DNA of 64,000 nucleotides from Flavobacterium quisquiliarum (GTDB lineage: Bacteria; Bacteroidota; Bacteroidia; Flavobacteriales; Flavobacteriaceae), in the NCBI RefSeq assembly GCF_019308285.1, contig NZ_WWEM01000037.1, positions 186,001-250,000 on the forward strand, in the 5' to 3' direction. The notes below the pieces were generated by a model. That model had not been told where the DNA came from, searched no databases, and saw only the letters and a list, made by a program, of their open reading frames with translations. This document shows, in pieces, positions 34,712-43,529 of this stretch; the first letter of the stretch is position 1; every line of letters begins with the position of its first letter. The translations under genes were made by a program, and so were the position numbers.

Positions 34712-36193
34712 ATGAAGAATTTAAATTTAATATTAGGGGTAATTACTGTATTTACATTCTTTGGGTGTAGCAGTGATTTTCTTGAAAGCCAGCCAACAGA
34801 GGTTGTTACAGATAGTAAAATAGCAGAAATAGTAAAGATTAAACCTGAGGCATTAAACGCAATTCTATCAGGGATTTATACTACAATGTATACTCCAGGA
34901 ATGGGAGGTACTACCAGTCACGATGATTTTGGACAAAAAGGCTTTGATATCTATACTGACATGTTATGTTCAGATATGGTTTTAGCAGGAACTAATTATG
35001 GTTATTATACTGCAATTGTAAGATATCAATCAACTGTAAACTTTACAGACCTTAACAATTATAAACCATGGAGATATTATTACAGAGTGATTTTTTCGGC
35101 AAATCAAATTATTGAAGCTTTTGGAGGAAACGATGTAATTCCAGAAAATGAAGAAGGAAAACATATTCTAGGACAAGCTAAAGCATTAAGAGCTTATGGA
35201 TATTTTTATTTAGCACAGTTATTTCAAAAAGGGTATAATGCTGATGAATTAATACTTCCAATTTATACAGATACAAAAGTACCTAATCAACCCAAAAGTG
35301 CGGCCTCAAAAGTTTATGATTTAATCATAAAAGATTTGACAGATTCTATTAGTTTATTAGAAACATATAATAGAGATAATAAAAGCAGTATTAATAAAGC
35401 TGTTGCTCAGGGATTGTTAGCTTATACATATGGTGCTCAAGGAAACTATCAGAAAGTTAGAGATATTACATCAGATATTATTGCTCAAAATAATTTTCCT
35501 CTAACAACAGAAAATCAATTAGTTGCTAAGTTGGATGGAACAGGTAAACTTACTAATCCTGAATCTGGATTTAACAATGTTGCTACACCAAGCTGGATGT
35601 GGGGAGTTGATTTAACAACAGCTACAGATTTGGATTTAATATCGTGGTGGGGACAAATTGATTATTATACTTATAGTTATGCTTACGCAGGAGATCCTAA
35701 AACTATGGATAGTGGACTTCAAAGTAAAATTACAGCTTCTGATATTAGAAAAGGGCAATTCAATTCAACGGGTCGACCTTTAGGTAAATTTTTTGACACA
35801 AATAGGGTGCCAGGAGGACAAAGAATTATTACCACGGATTATGTATATATGAGGATAGAAGAAATGTATCTTTTAAATGCTGAGGCTAAAGCAATGCTTG
35901 GTGATGATTTAGGGGCAAAAACTATTTTAAAACAGTTGTTTGCAATTAGGAAAGTAGACTCTGCATATTTAGATGCATTGTCGGGAACAGCACTTCAGAA
36001 AGAGATTTATCTTCAAACCCGAATAGAATTTTGGGGTGAAGGAAAAAGCTATTTAGCAATGAAGCGTAATAAAGCTACAACTACAAGGGGATCTAATCAC
36101 TTATTCATGGCAGGAGAAAGTTTCCAATATGATGATCCTAGATTGACATTTGTAATTCCTCAAGCTGAGGTTTTAAATAATCCAGTTTTATAG
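34712..36193 (+). CDS. SusD/RagB-family surface lipoprotein
   Basis: A 493-residue lipoprotein forming the lid over the SusC barrel. Lipobox FFGC (Cys19) is followed by SSDFLESQPTEV, the usual SusD opening. TPR-like helices include GQAKALRAYGYFYLAQLFQ, with the RAYGYFYLAQLF stretch highly conserved in the family; the C-terminal domain has MRIEEMYLLNAEAKAMLG and RIEFWGEGKSYLAMKR. Translated 18 bp after SusC and followed by a strong terminator, so this two-gene operon stands alone. Confidence 0.95.
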   Translation: MKNLNLILGVITVFTFFGCSSDFLESQPTEVVTDSKIAEIVKIKPEALNAILSGIYTTMYTPGMGGTTSHDDFGQKGFDIYTDMLCSDMVLAGTNYGYYTAIVRYQSTVNFTDLNNYKPWRYYYRVIFSANQIIEAFGGNDVIPENEEGKHILGQAKALRAYGYFYLAQLFQKGYNADELILPIYTDTKVPNQPKSAASKVYDLIIKDLTDSISLLETYNRDNKSSINKAVAQGLLAYTYGAQGNYQKVRDITSDIIAQNNFPLTTENQLVAKLDGTGKLTNPESGFNNVATPSWMWGVDLTTATDLDLISWWGQIDYYTYSYAYAGDPKTMDSGLQSKITASDIRKGQFNSTGRPLGKFFDTNRVPGGQRIITTDYVYMRIEEMYLLNAEAKAMLGDDLGAKTILKQLFAIRKVDSAYLDALSGTALQKEIYLQTRIEFWGEGKSYLAMKRNKATTTRGSNHLFMAGESFQYDDPRLTFVIPQAEVLNNPVL

Positions 36194-36214
36194 TAATAAA
36201 GTTCTTAAATTGAG

Positions 36215-36250
36215 AAAACCGTTTGAAATTAATTTTCAGACGGTTTTTTT
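36215..36250 (+). terminator. Terminator of the SusCD pair
   Basis: Stem AAACCGTTTGAAA/TTTCAGACGGTTT (one G-U pair) followed by a T-run. Confidence 0.88.
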
Positions 36251-36337
36251 TAGTTTATGTAAGCTCTTAAATGAATACTTTTTGTTGAATTTAGATATTT
36301 TGTATTGTAAAAGATGGTAAAGCAATAAACTCAAAAA

Positions 36338-36373
36338 AAAAGGCCGGAAGTCTCAAAACTTCCGGCCTTTTTA
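36338..36373 (-). terminator. Terminator of the DUF6607-like gene
   Basis: Long GC-rich stem AGGCCGGAAGT/ACTTCCGGCCT with A/T runs on both sides; it serves the minus-strand gene and could stop either strand. Confidence 0.92.
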
Positions 36374-36389
36374 TAACAACTAATTCTAA

Positions 36390-37292
36390 TTACTTAACAA
36401 ATTTGTCAATGATTTTATCTGTTTCTGCTTTTGCAGTGTCTGGTTTTAAATCAAACAATAAAGAGTAAAGTGCTTTTCTGTCTACTTTAGCTTCTAAGTT
36501 TAAGTCTTTATGTCTGTCAAAAAGAGTCTGCCATTTATCGCGAACGTTTTTCCAAAGCGCATTGTTTGCTGCCCACCATTTTTGTCCAGCGATACATTTA
36601 GAATCATCTACTTTAGTATAAACGTCAAATCCTTTTTCTTGTGCTAACAAAACATCGTTTCCAGCATCGTCACGAACCAATTTGTCGTTATCTTGCTCAT
36701 GATTCCATCCTGTAGCTGTGATTTCGTGAATGTTTCTTCTTTTTAAAACATTGTAATCGTTACGTTTTGTCTGCTCTCTTCTAGGAAGTGGAGCATCTGC
36801 AACGTTTGCCCAGTAATCTTTTCCGTCAACATGTACCCAAGTTGAAGAACCTTCATATCTTGGACTATCATCTACTTGATATACTTTTTGAGTCCACTGT
36901 CCTTTAACCGCTTTTTTGTCTAATTTTTTGTATTTCCAAGAATTTCCTTTGTCAAAAGAATATAAGTCTGTGTTTTCGTATAGCCAGTCTTGTCTCCAGT
37001 GTTTGATAATCATATCAGGGCTTACAATAAGCAAATGCTGCATCACAATTTTGTTAGGAGTATCTTCTAATAATTGTACCCATTCCAAAGCCGACTCGTG
37101 TTTTGTCTCAGATGGTTTGTAAGTAAGAGAGTCTTTTGGGTATGAGAATGTTTCGGTGAAATTAAATTTCACTTCATAACAACCGCACATTGATTTAATA
37201 GACTTAATATCTTGTTGTTTCTTGTCCTGACTAAAACCAAGACTGCATGTTAAAGCCAAAGCGGCTGACATTAAAAGACTTTTGGAAATCAT
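36390..37292 (-). CDS. DUF6607-like exported protein
   Basis: A 300-residue protein with a signal peptide (cleavage near LGFSQ). The mature part has one close cysteine pair (MCGCYEV), a lone later cysteine (SKCIAGQKWW) and many Trp/Tyr/Lys-rich segments (HWRQDWLYENTDLYSFD). From memory it fits DUF6607, of unknown function. It is divergent from a TonB receptor/HmuY operon, and the two promoters face each other across a shared palindrome. That layout suggests co-regulation, and a periplasmic role in haem or iron uptake is inference. Confidence 0.75.
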   Translation of the reverse strand: MISKSLLMSAALALTCSLGFSQDKKQQDIKSIKSMCGCYEVKFNFTETFSYPKDSLTYKPSETKHESALEWVQLLEDTPNKIVMQHLLIVSPDMIIKHWRQDWLYENTDLYSFDKGNSWKYKKLDKKAVKGQWTQKVYQVDDSPRYEGSSTWVHVDGKDYWANVADAPLPRREQTKRNDYNVLKRRNIHEITATGWNHEQDNDKLVRDDAGNDVLLAQEKGFDVYTKVDDSKCIAGQKWWAANNALWKNVRDKWQTLFDRHKDLNLEAKVDRKALYSLLFDLKPDTAKAETDKIIDKFVK

Positions 37293-37320
37293 AACTTATT
37301 GTTTTGTTTTTAAATTTTTT

Positions 37321-37370
37321 GCAAATATATAAATTTAATTTAGAACAATTAAAAATAATCATATATTTGC
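37321..37370. promoter_or_regulatory. Divergent promoter pair with central palindrome
   Basis: Two identical TATATTTGC -7 boxes point outward: minus strand at 37321-37329, plus strand at 37362-37370. Between them lies the inverted repeat TTTAATT-N6-AATTAAA at 37334-37353, placed where a repressor dimer would block both promoters. A Fur-like or haem-responsive regulator is the obvious candidate, but the sequence does not prove it; the region is AT-rich. Confidence 0.6.
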
Positions 37371-37397
37371 ATCGATTATTAAGACTTAATAAAAATA

Positions 37398-39512
37398 ATG
37401 AAAATTAAAATTACCTTTTTTGCTGTGCTGTTATTTAGTACTTATTCTTTTGCCCAGCAAAGAGATACTATAAACTCGCAGGAAAAATTATCAGAAGTTG
37501 TAGTTACAGGACAGTTTGAGCCTCAGTCAATTAAAAAGTCAGTTTTTAATGTTCGAGTGATTTCAAATAAGGATATTAAAAATTTGGCTGCTAATAATTT
37601 GTCTGATGTGTTAAATCAATATTTAAATATTACAGTTAGACCCAGTGGGACAAGTGGCAGATCTACTGTTTCTTTGTTTGGATTGGATGCTCAATATTTT
37701 AAAATCCTTGTTGATAATATTCCATTGGTAAATGAAGCGGGTTTAGGTAACAACATAGATTTATCTCAAATAAATCTTGATGATGTGGAGAGAATTGAAA
37801 TTGTAGAAGGTTCAATGGGAGTGGTTTACGGAGCTAATGCAGTAAGCGGAGTTTTAAATATTATTACAAAGAAATCATCAACGCATAAATGGAATATTAA
37901 TGTGGCTATTCAGGAAGAAACAATAAAAGATGAATATGCTCTCTTTGATAAAGGTCGTCATATACAATCATTAAGAGTTGCTCATACCATTAACGATAAT
38001 TGGTTTGTTAGTGTTGGGGCTAATAGGAATGATTTTCAGGGTTTTTTAGATGGTAAAAACGGAAAGAATTATGATCTTAATGATCAGACTCGAGGATATA
38101 GATGGTTACCAAAAGAACAGTTAAACGGAAATGCTTTAATTGCTTACAATAAAGGTTCGTTTAAAGTTTTCTATAAGTTTGAATATTTAGATGAAGATGT
38201 CGATTATTATAATGCTACAGTACAATCAGGTTATAATCCAGTATTAGGATCCTATACATATGCTGATGATATGAGATATTTTACTAATAGATATTTTCAC
38301 AATTTAAATGCAACGGGAAAACTTTTTACTAGATTAAACTATAATGTTTCTCTTTCTCATCAAAAGCAAGAGCGTGATGTTGAAAGTTTTAAATATTATT
38401 TTCAAAATAAAAATGAAAAAGAAAATACTACTGTAAAAGATCAGTCAATGGAAGTTCTTTATTCAACAGGGACTTTAAGTAACTTTTTTACAAATAAAAA
38501 ATATGATCTTCAAATAGGTTATGAGTTTGTAAATAATCAGGGATATTCTTTAGTTCAGGAAGGAAATAATCTTTTTTATCCTGTTAGAAAAACGCTTGAG
38601 AATTATGATTTCTTTGCTTCTTCAGAAATTATGGCAACAGAAAGATTTTCAATTCGTCCAGGGTTAAGATTTTCTGCGCAGTCTAAATTCAAAGATCAAT
38701 ATGCATCTTCTCTTAATTTAAGATATTTGTTTGATTCTGGATTAGAATTAAGAGGTTCATATGGTTCATCTTTTAGAACTCCAACTTTCGAAGAATTATA
38801 TTCAAAATTAATATTTGATGGACATTTTTTTGTGGGAAATGAAAATCTTATTCCAGAGACGAGCACTTCATTTGAAGCCAGTTTAAAAAAATCTTCTTTA
38901 ATAGGTTCCGACTTAAATGTTGCTAACACATTTGCAGCAAGTTATCTGGATGTTAATGATAGAATTGATATGGCATTAACCCGATTTAATCCTGATACAG
39001 GAAATCCGGAATACCAATATATTAATATTAGTAAATACAAAATGTGGAATTTCTCTTCAATGAATCAATTTAGATATAGAGACTTAACATTTAATGTTGG
39101 TGTTGCAGTTGTTGGTGTTTCAAGGAAAATAGAAAATCAGGTATTTTCATCAGATGATAAATTTTTATACTCATTTAATATCAACAGTAGTGTTTCTTAC
39201 TTTCTACAAAAATGGGGTACAATATTTTCAGCTTATTATAAATATAACGGAAAATCACAGCAGTTTATTGAAACATCCTCAGAGTATATTATATCTGATA
39301 TTGATCCAAGCCATTGGCTAGATGCTAGTATTAGAAAATCATTTTTCAAGAATCAGCTTGATGTTACTTTAGGAGCCAGAAACATTTGTAATGTTACAAA
39401 TGTAACCCAAACAAATACGAATCAGTCTGCGGGCCATGCGGGAGATTCACAAGTTATGCTTGCGTACGGAAGATCTTATTTTGTCAGACTTTCATATAAT
39501 CTTAATCTTTAA
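37398..39512 (+). CDS. TonB-dependent receptor, HmuR-like (haem uptake candidate)
   Basis: A 704-residue outer-membrane receptor: signal peptide (cleavage near SFAQQ), a TonB-box-like EKLSEVVVTGQ, plug domain (SDVLNQYLNITVRPSG, DNIPLVNEAGLGNN, YGANAVSGVLNIITKKS) and barrel with the FRTPTFEELYSKL segment seen in haem and siderophore receptors. The last strand ends SYFVRLSYNLNL. The HmuY-like lipoprotein gene follows 18 bp later, the arrangement of haem-uptake loci. That context, more than the receptor itself, points to haem. Confidence 0.85.
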   Translation: MKIKITFFAVLLFSTYSFAQQRDTINSQEKLSEVVVTGQFEPQSIKKSVFNVRVISNKDIKNLAANNLSDVLNQYLNITVRPSGTSGRSTVSLFGLDAQYFKILVDNIPLVNEAGLGNNIDLSQINLDDVERIEIVEGSMGVVYGANAVSGVLNIITKKSSTHKWNINVAIQEETIKDEYALFDKGRHIQSLRVAHTINDNWFVSVGANRNDFQGFLDGKNGKNYDLNDQTRGYRWLPKEQLNGNALIAYNKGSFKVFYKFEYLDEDVDYYNATVQSGYNPVLGSYTYADDMRYFTNRYFHNLNATGKLFTRLNYNVSLSHQKQERDVESFKYYFQNKNEKENTTVKDQSMEVLYSTGTLSNFFTNKKYDLQIGYEFVNNQGYSLVQEGNNLFYPVRKTLENYDFFASSEIMATERFSIRPGLRFSAQSKFKDQYASSLNLRYLFDSGLELRGSYGSSFRTPTFEELYSKLIFDGHFFVGNENLIPETSTSFEASLKKSSLIGSDLNVANTFAASYLDVNDRIDMALTRFNPDTGNPEYQYINISKYKMWNFSSMNQFRYRDLTFNVGVAVVGVSRKIENQVFSSDDKFLYSFNINSSVSYFLQKWGTIFSAYYKYNGKSQQFIETSSEYIISDIDPSHWLDASIRKSFFKNQLDVTLGARNICNVTNVTQTNTNQSAGHAGDSQVMLAYGRSYFVRLSYNLNL

Positions 39513-39530
39513 ACATAAACTAGAATACAA

Positions 39531-40955
39531 ATGAAAAAACTATTATTTTTATCACTTTTCGTATTATCACTGGCATCTTGTTCAAGCGATGATAATAATA
39601 CGGCTGAAGTTAATGGAGTGGCTTTTGCAACTACTTCATTGAATTTAACAGCTGTAGAAACCCCTGTTGTGATTAATTTTGCTGCAGCTACTGCTTCAGC
39701 TGGATCAGTAACAGTTACATATACTGAAACAGCAGTTGCTAATGGAATTGATTATACTACTTTGCCAGCATCTGCTGCTGGAAAAATTGTTGTGCCTTTT
39801 GAAAAAGGTGTTTCGTCAGTATCTTTTACTTTTAAGAAATTAAAAGAAGCTATCGAAGGAGAAGTAAAAAATGTTGTTTTTACAATTTCTACTAATAGTA
39901 TCAATGCTATTTTGGGTGAAAATAAAACAGTACAAGTTAACTTTAATGAGACAGCTTACACAGGTGGTGTAGTATCTGCAAGTGTTGGTGGACCAAATCA
40001 GCCAAATCAGCTTTACCTTGATTTAAGTTCAGGTACATCTAAATCTGTAAATAGAGCTGCTTGGGATTTTGGATTCTATTCAGGAAGTGATTTTAGAGTT
40101 ATAATAAATGGATCTCTTAAAATGGCTGTTAAAAAATTAGAAACATCAGATATTACTTTACCTCAGGAAATTGATGCTAACGTAACTGTAGGTGCAGGAA
40201 CAACATTGGCTTCAAATGGTTTTGTTGATAACCCAACTGGAGTTTTAACTGGTGCAGGAGCGGGATTTGGTACTGCTATTGCTGAAATCTCAGCTACAGA
40301 TGCTGATAACAAAGTATATCTTGTTAATATGGGAGCTTTGGTTAGTACTAAAGTTGCAGGAACAGGAGCAGTTGAAGTTGACGGGGATCCAAGAGGATGG
40401 AAAAAAGTTAGAATTTTAAGAAATGGTAGTGGATATAAAATTCAATATGCAGATTTAACTTCTACAACTTTTACAGAAAAAACAGTTTCTAAAGATACAG
40501 CTCTTAATTTTACATTCTTTAGTCTAACTTCAGGAAATACTGTTTCTGTTGAGCCAGAAAAAGCTAAATGGGATTTGAATTTTACAGTGTTTACTAACTA
40601 TCTGAACATGGGTTCTGGTGAAGTAACTTATGGTTATTCTGACTTTATTACTACAAATTCAAGAGGAGGAGCTAAAGTGTATCAAGTTTTAGTTTCTACA
40701 GGAGGATCTTATGCAGATTTTACAAAAGCAAAAATTGTTGAAGATAGTTTTAAAGCTTCAGAAACAGACCAAAGGATAATAGGTGCAAACTGGAGAAATG
40801 GTGGTAGTCAAACAACATTGCCAAGTATTAGAACAGATCGTTTTTATGTTGTAAAAGATGCAGCAGGAAATTACTATAAAGTAAAATTCCTTACTATGCT
40901 TAATGAAGCAAGTGAAAGAGGAAATGTGACTTTGGAGTATGCTATGTTGAAATAA
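39531..40955 (+). CDS. HmuY-family haem-binding lipoprotein
   Basis: A 474-residue lipoprotein with lipobox LASC (Cys17). The first part (about residues 25-150) is a Calx-beta-like beta domain (VTVTYTETAVANGIDYTTLP). The second part matches the HmuY domain: QLYLDLSSGTSKSVNRAAWDFGF and later EKAKWDLNFTVFTN. HmuY captures haem at the surface and hands it to HmuR. The two histidines that bind haem in Porphyromonas gingivalis HmuY cannot be placed here by eye, so haem binding is by family only. Ends at a terminator. Confidence 0.82.
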   Translation: MKKLLFLSLFVLSLASCSSDDNNTAEVNGVAFATTSLNLTAVETPVVINFAAATASAGSVTVTYTETAVANGIDYTTLPASAAGKIVVPFEKGVSSVSFTFKKLKEAIEGEVKNVVFTISTNSINAILGENKTVQVNFNETAYTGGVVSASVGGPNQPNQLYLDLSSGTSKSVNRAAWDFGFYSGSDFRVIINGSLKMAVKKLETSDITLPQEIDANVTVGAGTTLASNGFVDNPTGVLTGAGAGFGTAIAEISATDADNKVYLVNMGALVSTKVAGTGAVEVDGDPRGWKKVRILRNGSGYKIQYADLTSTTFTEKTVSKDTALNFTFFSLTSGNTVSVEPEKAKWDLNFTVFTNYLNMGSGEVTYGYSDFITTNSRGGAKVYQVLVSTGGSYADFTKAKIVEDSFKASETDQRIIGANWRNGGSQTTLPSIRTDRFYVVKDAAGNYYKVKFLTMLNEASERGNVTLEYAMLK

Positions 40956-40967
40956 GAAATACTTAAT

Positions 40968-40998
40968 TAACCTCGGATAATTTATTATTCGAGGTTAA
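40968..40998 (+). terminator. Terminator of the HmuY-like operon
   Basis: Stem AACCTCGGATAA/TTATTCGAGGTT (one G-U pair) followed by TAATTTTTA. The following 170 bp to the next gene show no further element. Confidence 0.75.
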
Positions 40999-41168
40999 TT
41001 TTTAATCAATAATTAATTTTAACATGAAGAGAAATATTTTTGTTTTATTGTAAGTTTTGTTTTAAGTCCATGTAATTCAGATATGGGTCTAAGATAAAAT
41101 TTATTGCATTAAATTTCTTAATTTAAAATCGAAATAATTATTTCATGTTAAAGTAATCAATCATAAAT

Positions 41169-43304
41169 ATGAAAATAAAATTACTATTATCAATATTGAT
41201 GCTTTTTTGTACAAAGATAGCTTTTGCTCAAAACACAGTAACATATACCTCGTTAACTAACACTTTAAATATTAATTCTGGAGTTGAAGGAACCGTAGAT
41301 GTTTTGGTGAATTGCTATGGATCTAGTAGTAATCCTATTTTTCTTGATGCATTGCAATCTTGTGGAAACAATGATGGGGTTATATCTTCGAGTTATACTA
41401 ATGGAAGTATACTTACTCCAGGACAAAATACGACTATTAGATACAAATTTAAAAAAACTGTTGCTACAGATACACAGATAGTTTATAAGTTTTCTACAAA
41501 TGGAAGCTGTTTTCAGGACGAAAGTAAAATGATTAAAATTACTGTTAATTATAAAGGAACATCAACAACAAATCCGACAAATCCACCTGGAAATATAGGT
41601 AATTCAATACGCCCTATGTATGGTGGTTCAATTGAAACTTATGTTGGTAGTGAACAAGCAGTATCGTTTATAGGGAGTGAACTGTCAGGTTATACTAACG
41701 AATGGCAAATACAAGACAATGTTTTAAATGGTGAATGGATTACAATACCTAATGAGACGGAACGGTATATTCACATACAAAATAGGACAAAGTCATTTTA
41801 TGTAAGGAGAATTGTCAGAGCCTCAACAGGGAGTTATAATATAAGTAATGTACTTTTCTGCTATGTTTATCCAAGACTTGAAAATAATACGATTAATTTA
41901 TCAGGTTCGGTAATTGAAGGAAGTACGCCAACAGGGGCGCGAAATGTATACGAATATAATTGGTATGCTTATATTTTAGAAGGCGAAGAACCTTTAATGA
42001 TACAGGAAACAACTAAAAGTCTAACCATTCCAGCTAATGTTTATCAATTTATCGAAGATGCAGGGGCAGAAAAAGCTTTTATGTACAGAAGGGTAAAGGA
42101 TGAATCGGGTAACGTAAGTGCTAATCAGTATTCTAACAGTAATGTTGTAACGATTTTTCGTTCCGAATCTCTACAAAATAATACAATTGCTATAAACGGA
42201 TCTACTATTACAGGTAGTTTGCCATCAGGCGGAAATGGAACTTATGAATATGTTTGGAAATATACAAGTGAAGAGATAGGAACATTTGAGTTTGTAGGAG
42301 AGACAGGACAAAATTTAGTACTTCCTTCTTGGGTATATAATGCCAATTTACCTATTAATGTTTATCAAGGTGTAACAGTTACTAGAACTGTAAAATCTGG
42401 AAATCGTATTTCGTCGAGTAATATATTGACAATTCAACCTCTTCCAGGTATAGTAAATAATACAATTGCTATAAACGGATCTACTATTACAGGTAGTTTG
42501 CCATCTGGTGGAGATGGGACTTATGAGTATCTTTGGAAGTATACTAGTGAAGAAATAGGAACATTTGAATTTGTAGGAGAGACTGGGCAAAATTTAGTAC
42601 TTCCTGCATGGGTATATAATCCTAATTATCCAATAAATGTTTATAATGGTATGACTGTTATCAGAGTTGTAAAATCTAGAAATGGAATGGTATCAAGTAA
42701 TACGGTGACAATTCTACCTTATCCAGAAACAGTAAATAATACGATTGCAATAAACGGATCTACTATTACAGGTAGTTTGCCATCTGGTGGAGATGGAACT
42801 TATGAATATGTTTGGAAGTATACTAGTGAAGAAATAGGAACATTTGAATTTGTAGGAGAGACTGGGCAAAATTTAGTACTTCCTGCATGGGTGTATAATT
42901 CAAATTTGCCTATAAATGTTTATAATGGAATGACTGTTAACAGAGTAGTAAAATCTAGAAATAGACCTTCGTCAAGTAATGTATTAACTATTCCTTCTAT
43001 GAAGAGTAATAGAATTGCTTCAAAAGAAATAAATAAGGAAAGTTTTGCTTCAGATTTAACAGTTTATCCAAACCCAACATCAGAATCGATAAACTTCGCA
43101 ACCAATTTCACGACAGATAAAAATATTGAGATTATATTATATTCTGAAAAGTTAGGAAATGAAAAATCGGTTTATAAAGGAAAAGTTGCGCCAAACCAGG
43201 TAATAAACTGGAGTATTCCAACCAACTACCAAAAAGGAATTTATTTTTATAAAATCCTTTCAGAGAATAAAGAAGTAAAATCTGGAAAACTTATATTCAA
43301 TTAA
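41169..43304 (+). CDS. T9SS-exported repeat protein with C-terminal sorting domain
   Basis: A 711-residue secreted protein: signal peptide (cleavage near AFAQN), an N-terminal beta domain with cysteine-containing strands, then four beta-sandwich-like repeats from residue 239, three of them almost identical (each begins NNTIAINGSTITGSLPSGG). The last about 80 residues (DLTVYPNPTSESINF ... GIYFYKILSENKEVKSGKLIFN) are a type A T9SS sorting domain. The protein is expected outside the cell or fixed on its surface. It may be an adhesin; no enzyme motif is seen. Own transcription unit, 225 bp ahead of the acetylation genes. Confidence 0.88.
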   Translation: MKIKLLLSILMLFCTKIAFAQNTVTYTSLTNTLNINSGVEGTVDVLVNCYGSSSNPIFLDALQSCGNNDGVISSSYTNGSILTPGQNTTIRYKFKKTVATDTQIVYKFSTNGSCFQDESKMIKITVNYKGTSTTNPTNPPGNIGNSIRPMYGGSIETYVGSEQAVSFIGSELSGYTNEWQIQDNVLNGEWITIPNETERYIHIQNRTKSFYVRRIVRASTGSYNISNVLFCYVYPRLENNTINLSGSVIEGSTPTGARNVYEYNWYAYILEGEEPLMIQETTKSLTIPANVYQFIEDAGAEKAFMYRRVKDESGNVSANQYSNSNVVTIFRSESLQNNTIAINGSTITGSLPSGGNGTYEYVWKYTSEEIGTFEFVGETGQNLVLPSWVYNANLPINVYQGVTVTRTVKSGNRISSSNILTIQPLPGIVNNTIAINGSTITGSLPSGGDGTYEYLWKYTSEEIGTFEFVGETGQNLVLPAWVYNPNYPINVYNGMTVIRVVKSRNGMVSSNTVTILPYPETVNNTIAINGSTITGSLPSGGDGTYEYVWKYTSEEIGTFEFVGETGQNLVLPAWVYNSNLPINVYNGMTVNRVVKSRNRPSSSNVLTIPSMKSNRIASKEINKESFASDLTVYPNPTSESINFATNFTTDKNIEIILYSEKLGNEKSVYKGKVAPNQVINWSIPTNYQKGIYFYKILSENKEVKSGKLIFN
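41883..43013 (+). repeat. Four tandem coding repeats, three of exactly 279 bp
   Basis: Unit starts are at 41883 (294 bp, divergent), 42177, 42456 and 42735 (279 bp, 93 codons each). Units 2 to 4 keep long identical stretches at DNA level, also at synonymous sites, which shows recent duplication or ongoing gene conversion. Confidence 0.93.
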
Positions 43305-43362
43305 ACAGCATCAATGATTTAGTTAATCACTAGCTTTGTTTTTTTTATTTTTTTTTTGATAA

Positions 43363-43393
43363 GGAGGTTAGAATTTTTCTAACCTCTTTTTTT
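43363..43393 (+). terminator. Terminator of the repeat-protein gene
   Basis: Stem GAGGTTAGAA/TTCTAACCTC followed by seven T. Confidence 0.9.
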
Positions 43394-43436
43394 ATTTAGT
43401 TTCTTGTTAAAATGAATTAGAAACAAAATGTTATTC

Positions 43437-43445
43437 TATCTTTGC
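43437..43445 (+). promoter_or_regulatory. -7 promoter box of the SGNH-MBOAT unit
   Basis: TATCTTTGC (TAnnTTTGc) 85 bp before the GTG start; a suitable -33 TTG is not obvious. It leaves a leader of about 80 nt. Confidence 0.55.
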
Positions 43446-43529
43446 ACAAATTTTTACTGTAATAAATTAACAATAACTTAATTGGTTTAATTTTTGAATG
43501 CAGTGTTTTATACTTTTATAATTATTTAG

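Noticed and set aside
41883..43013. Regular tandem repeats resembling a repeat array
   Set aside because: They are coding, 279 bp long, continuous in frame, and lack spacers; not a CRISPR array.
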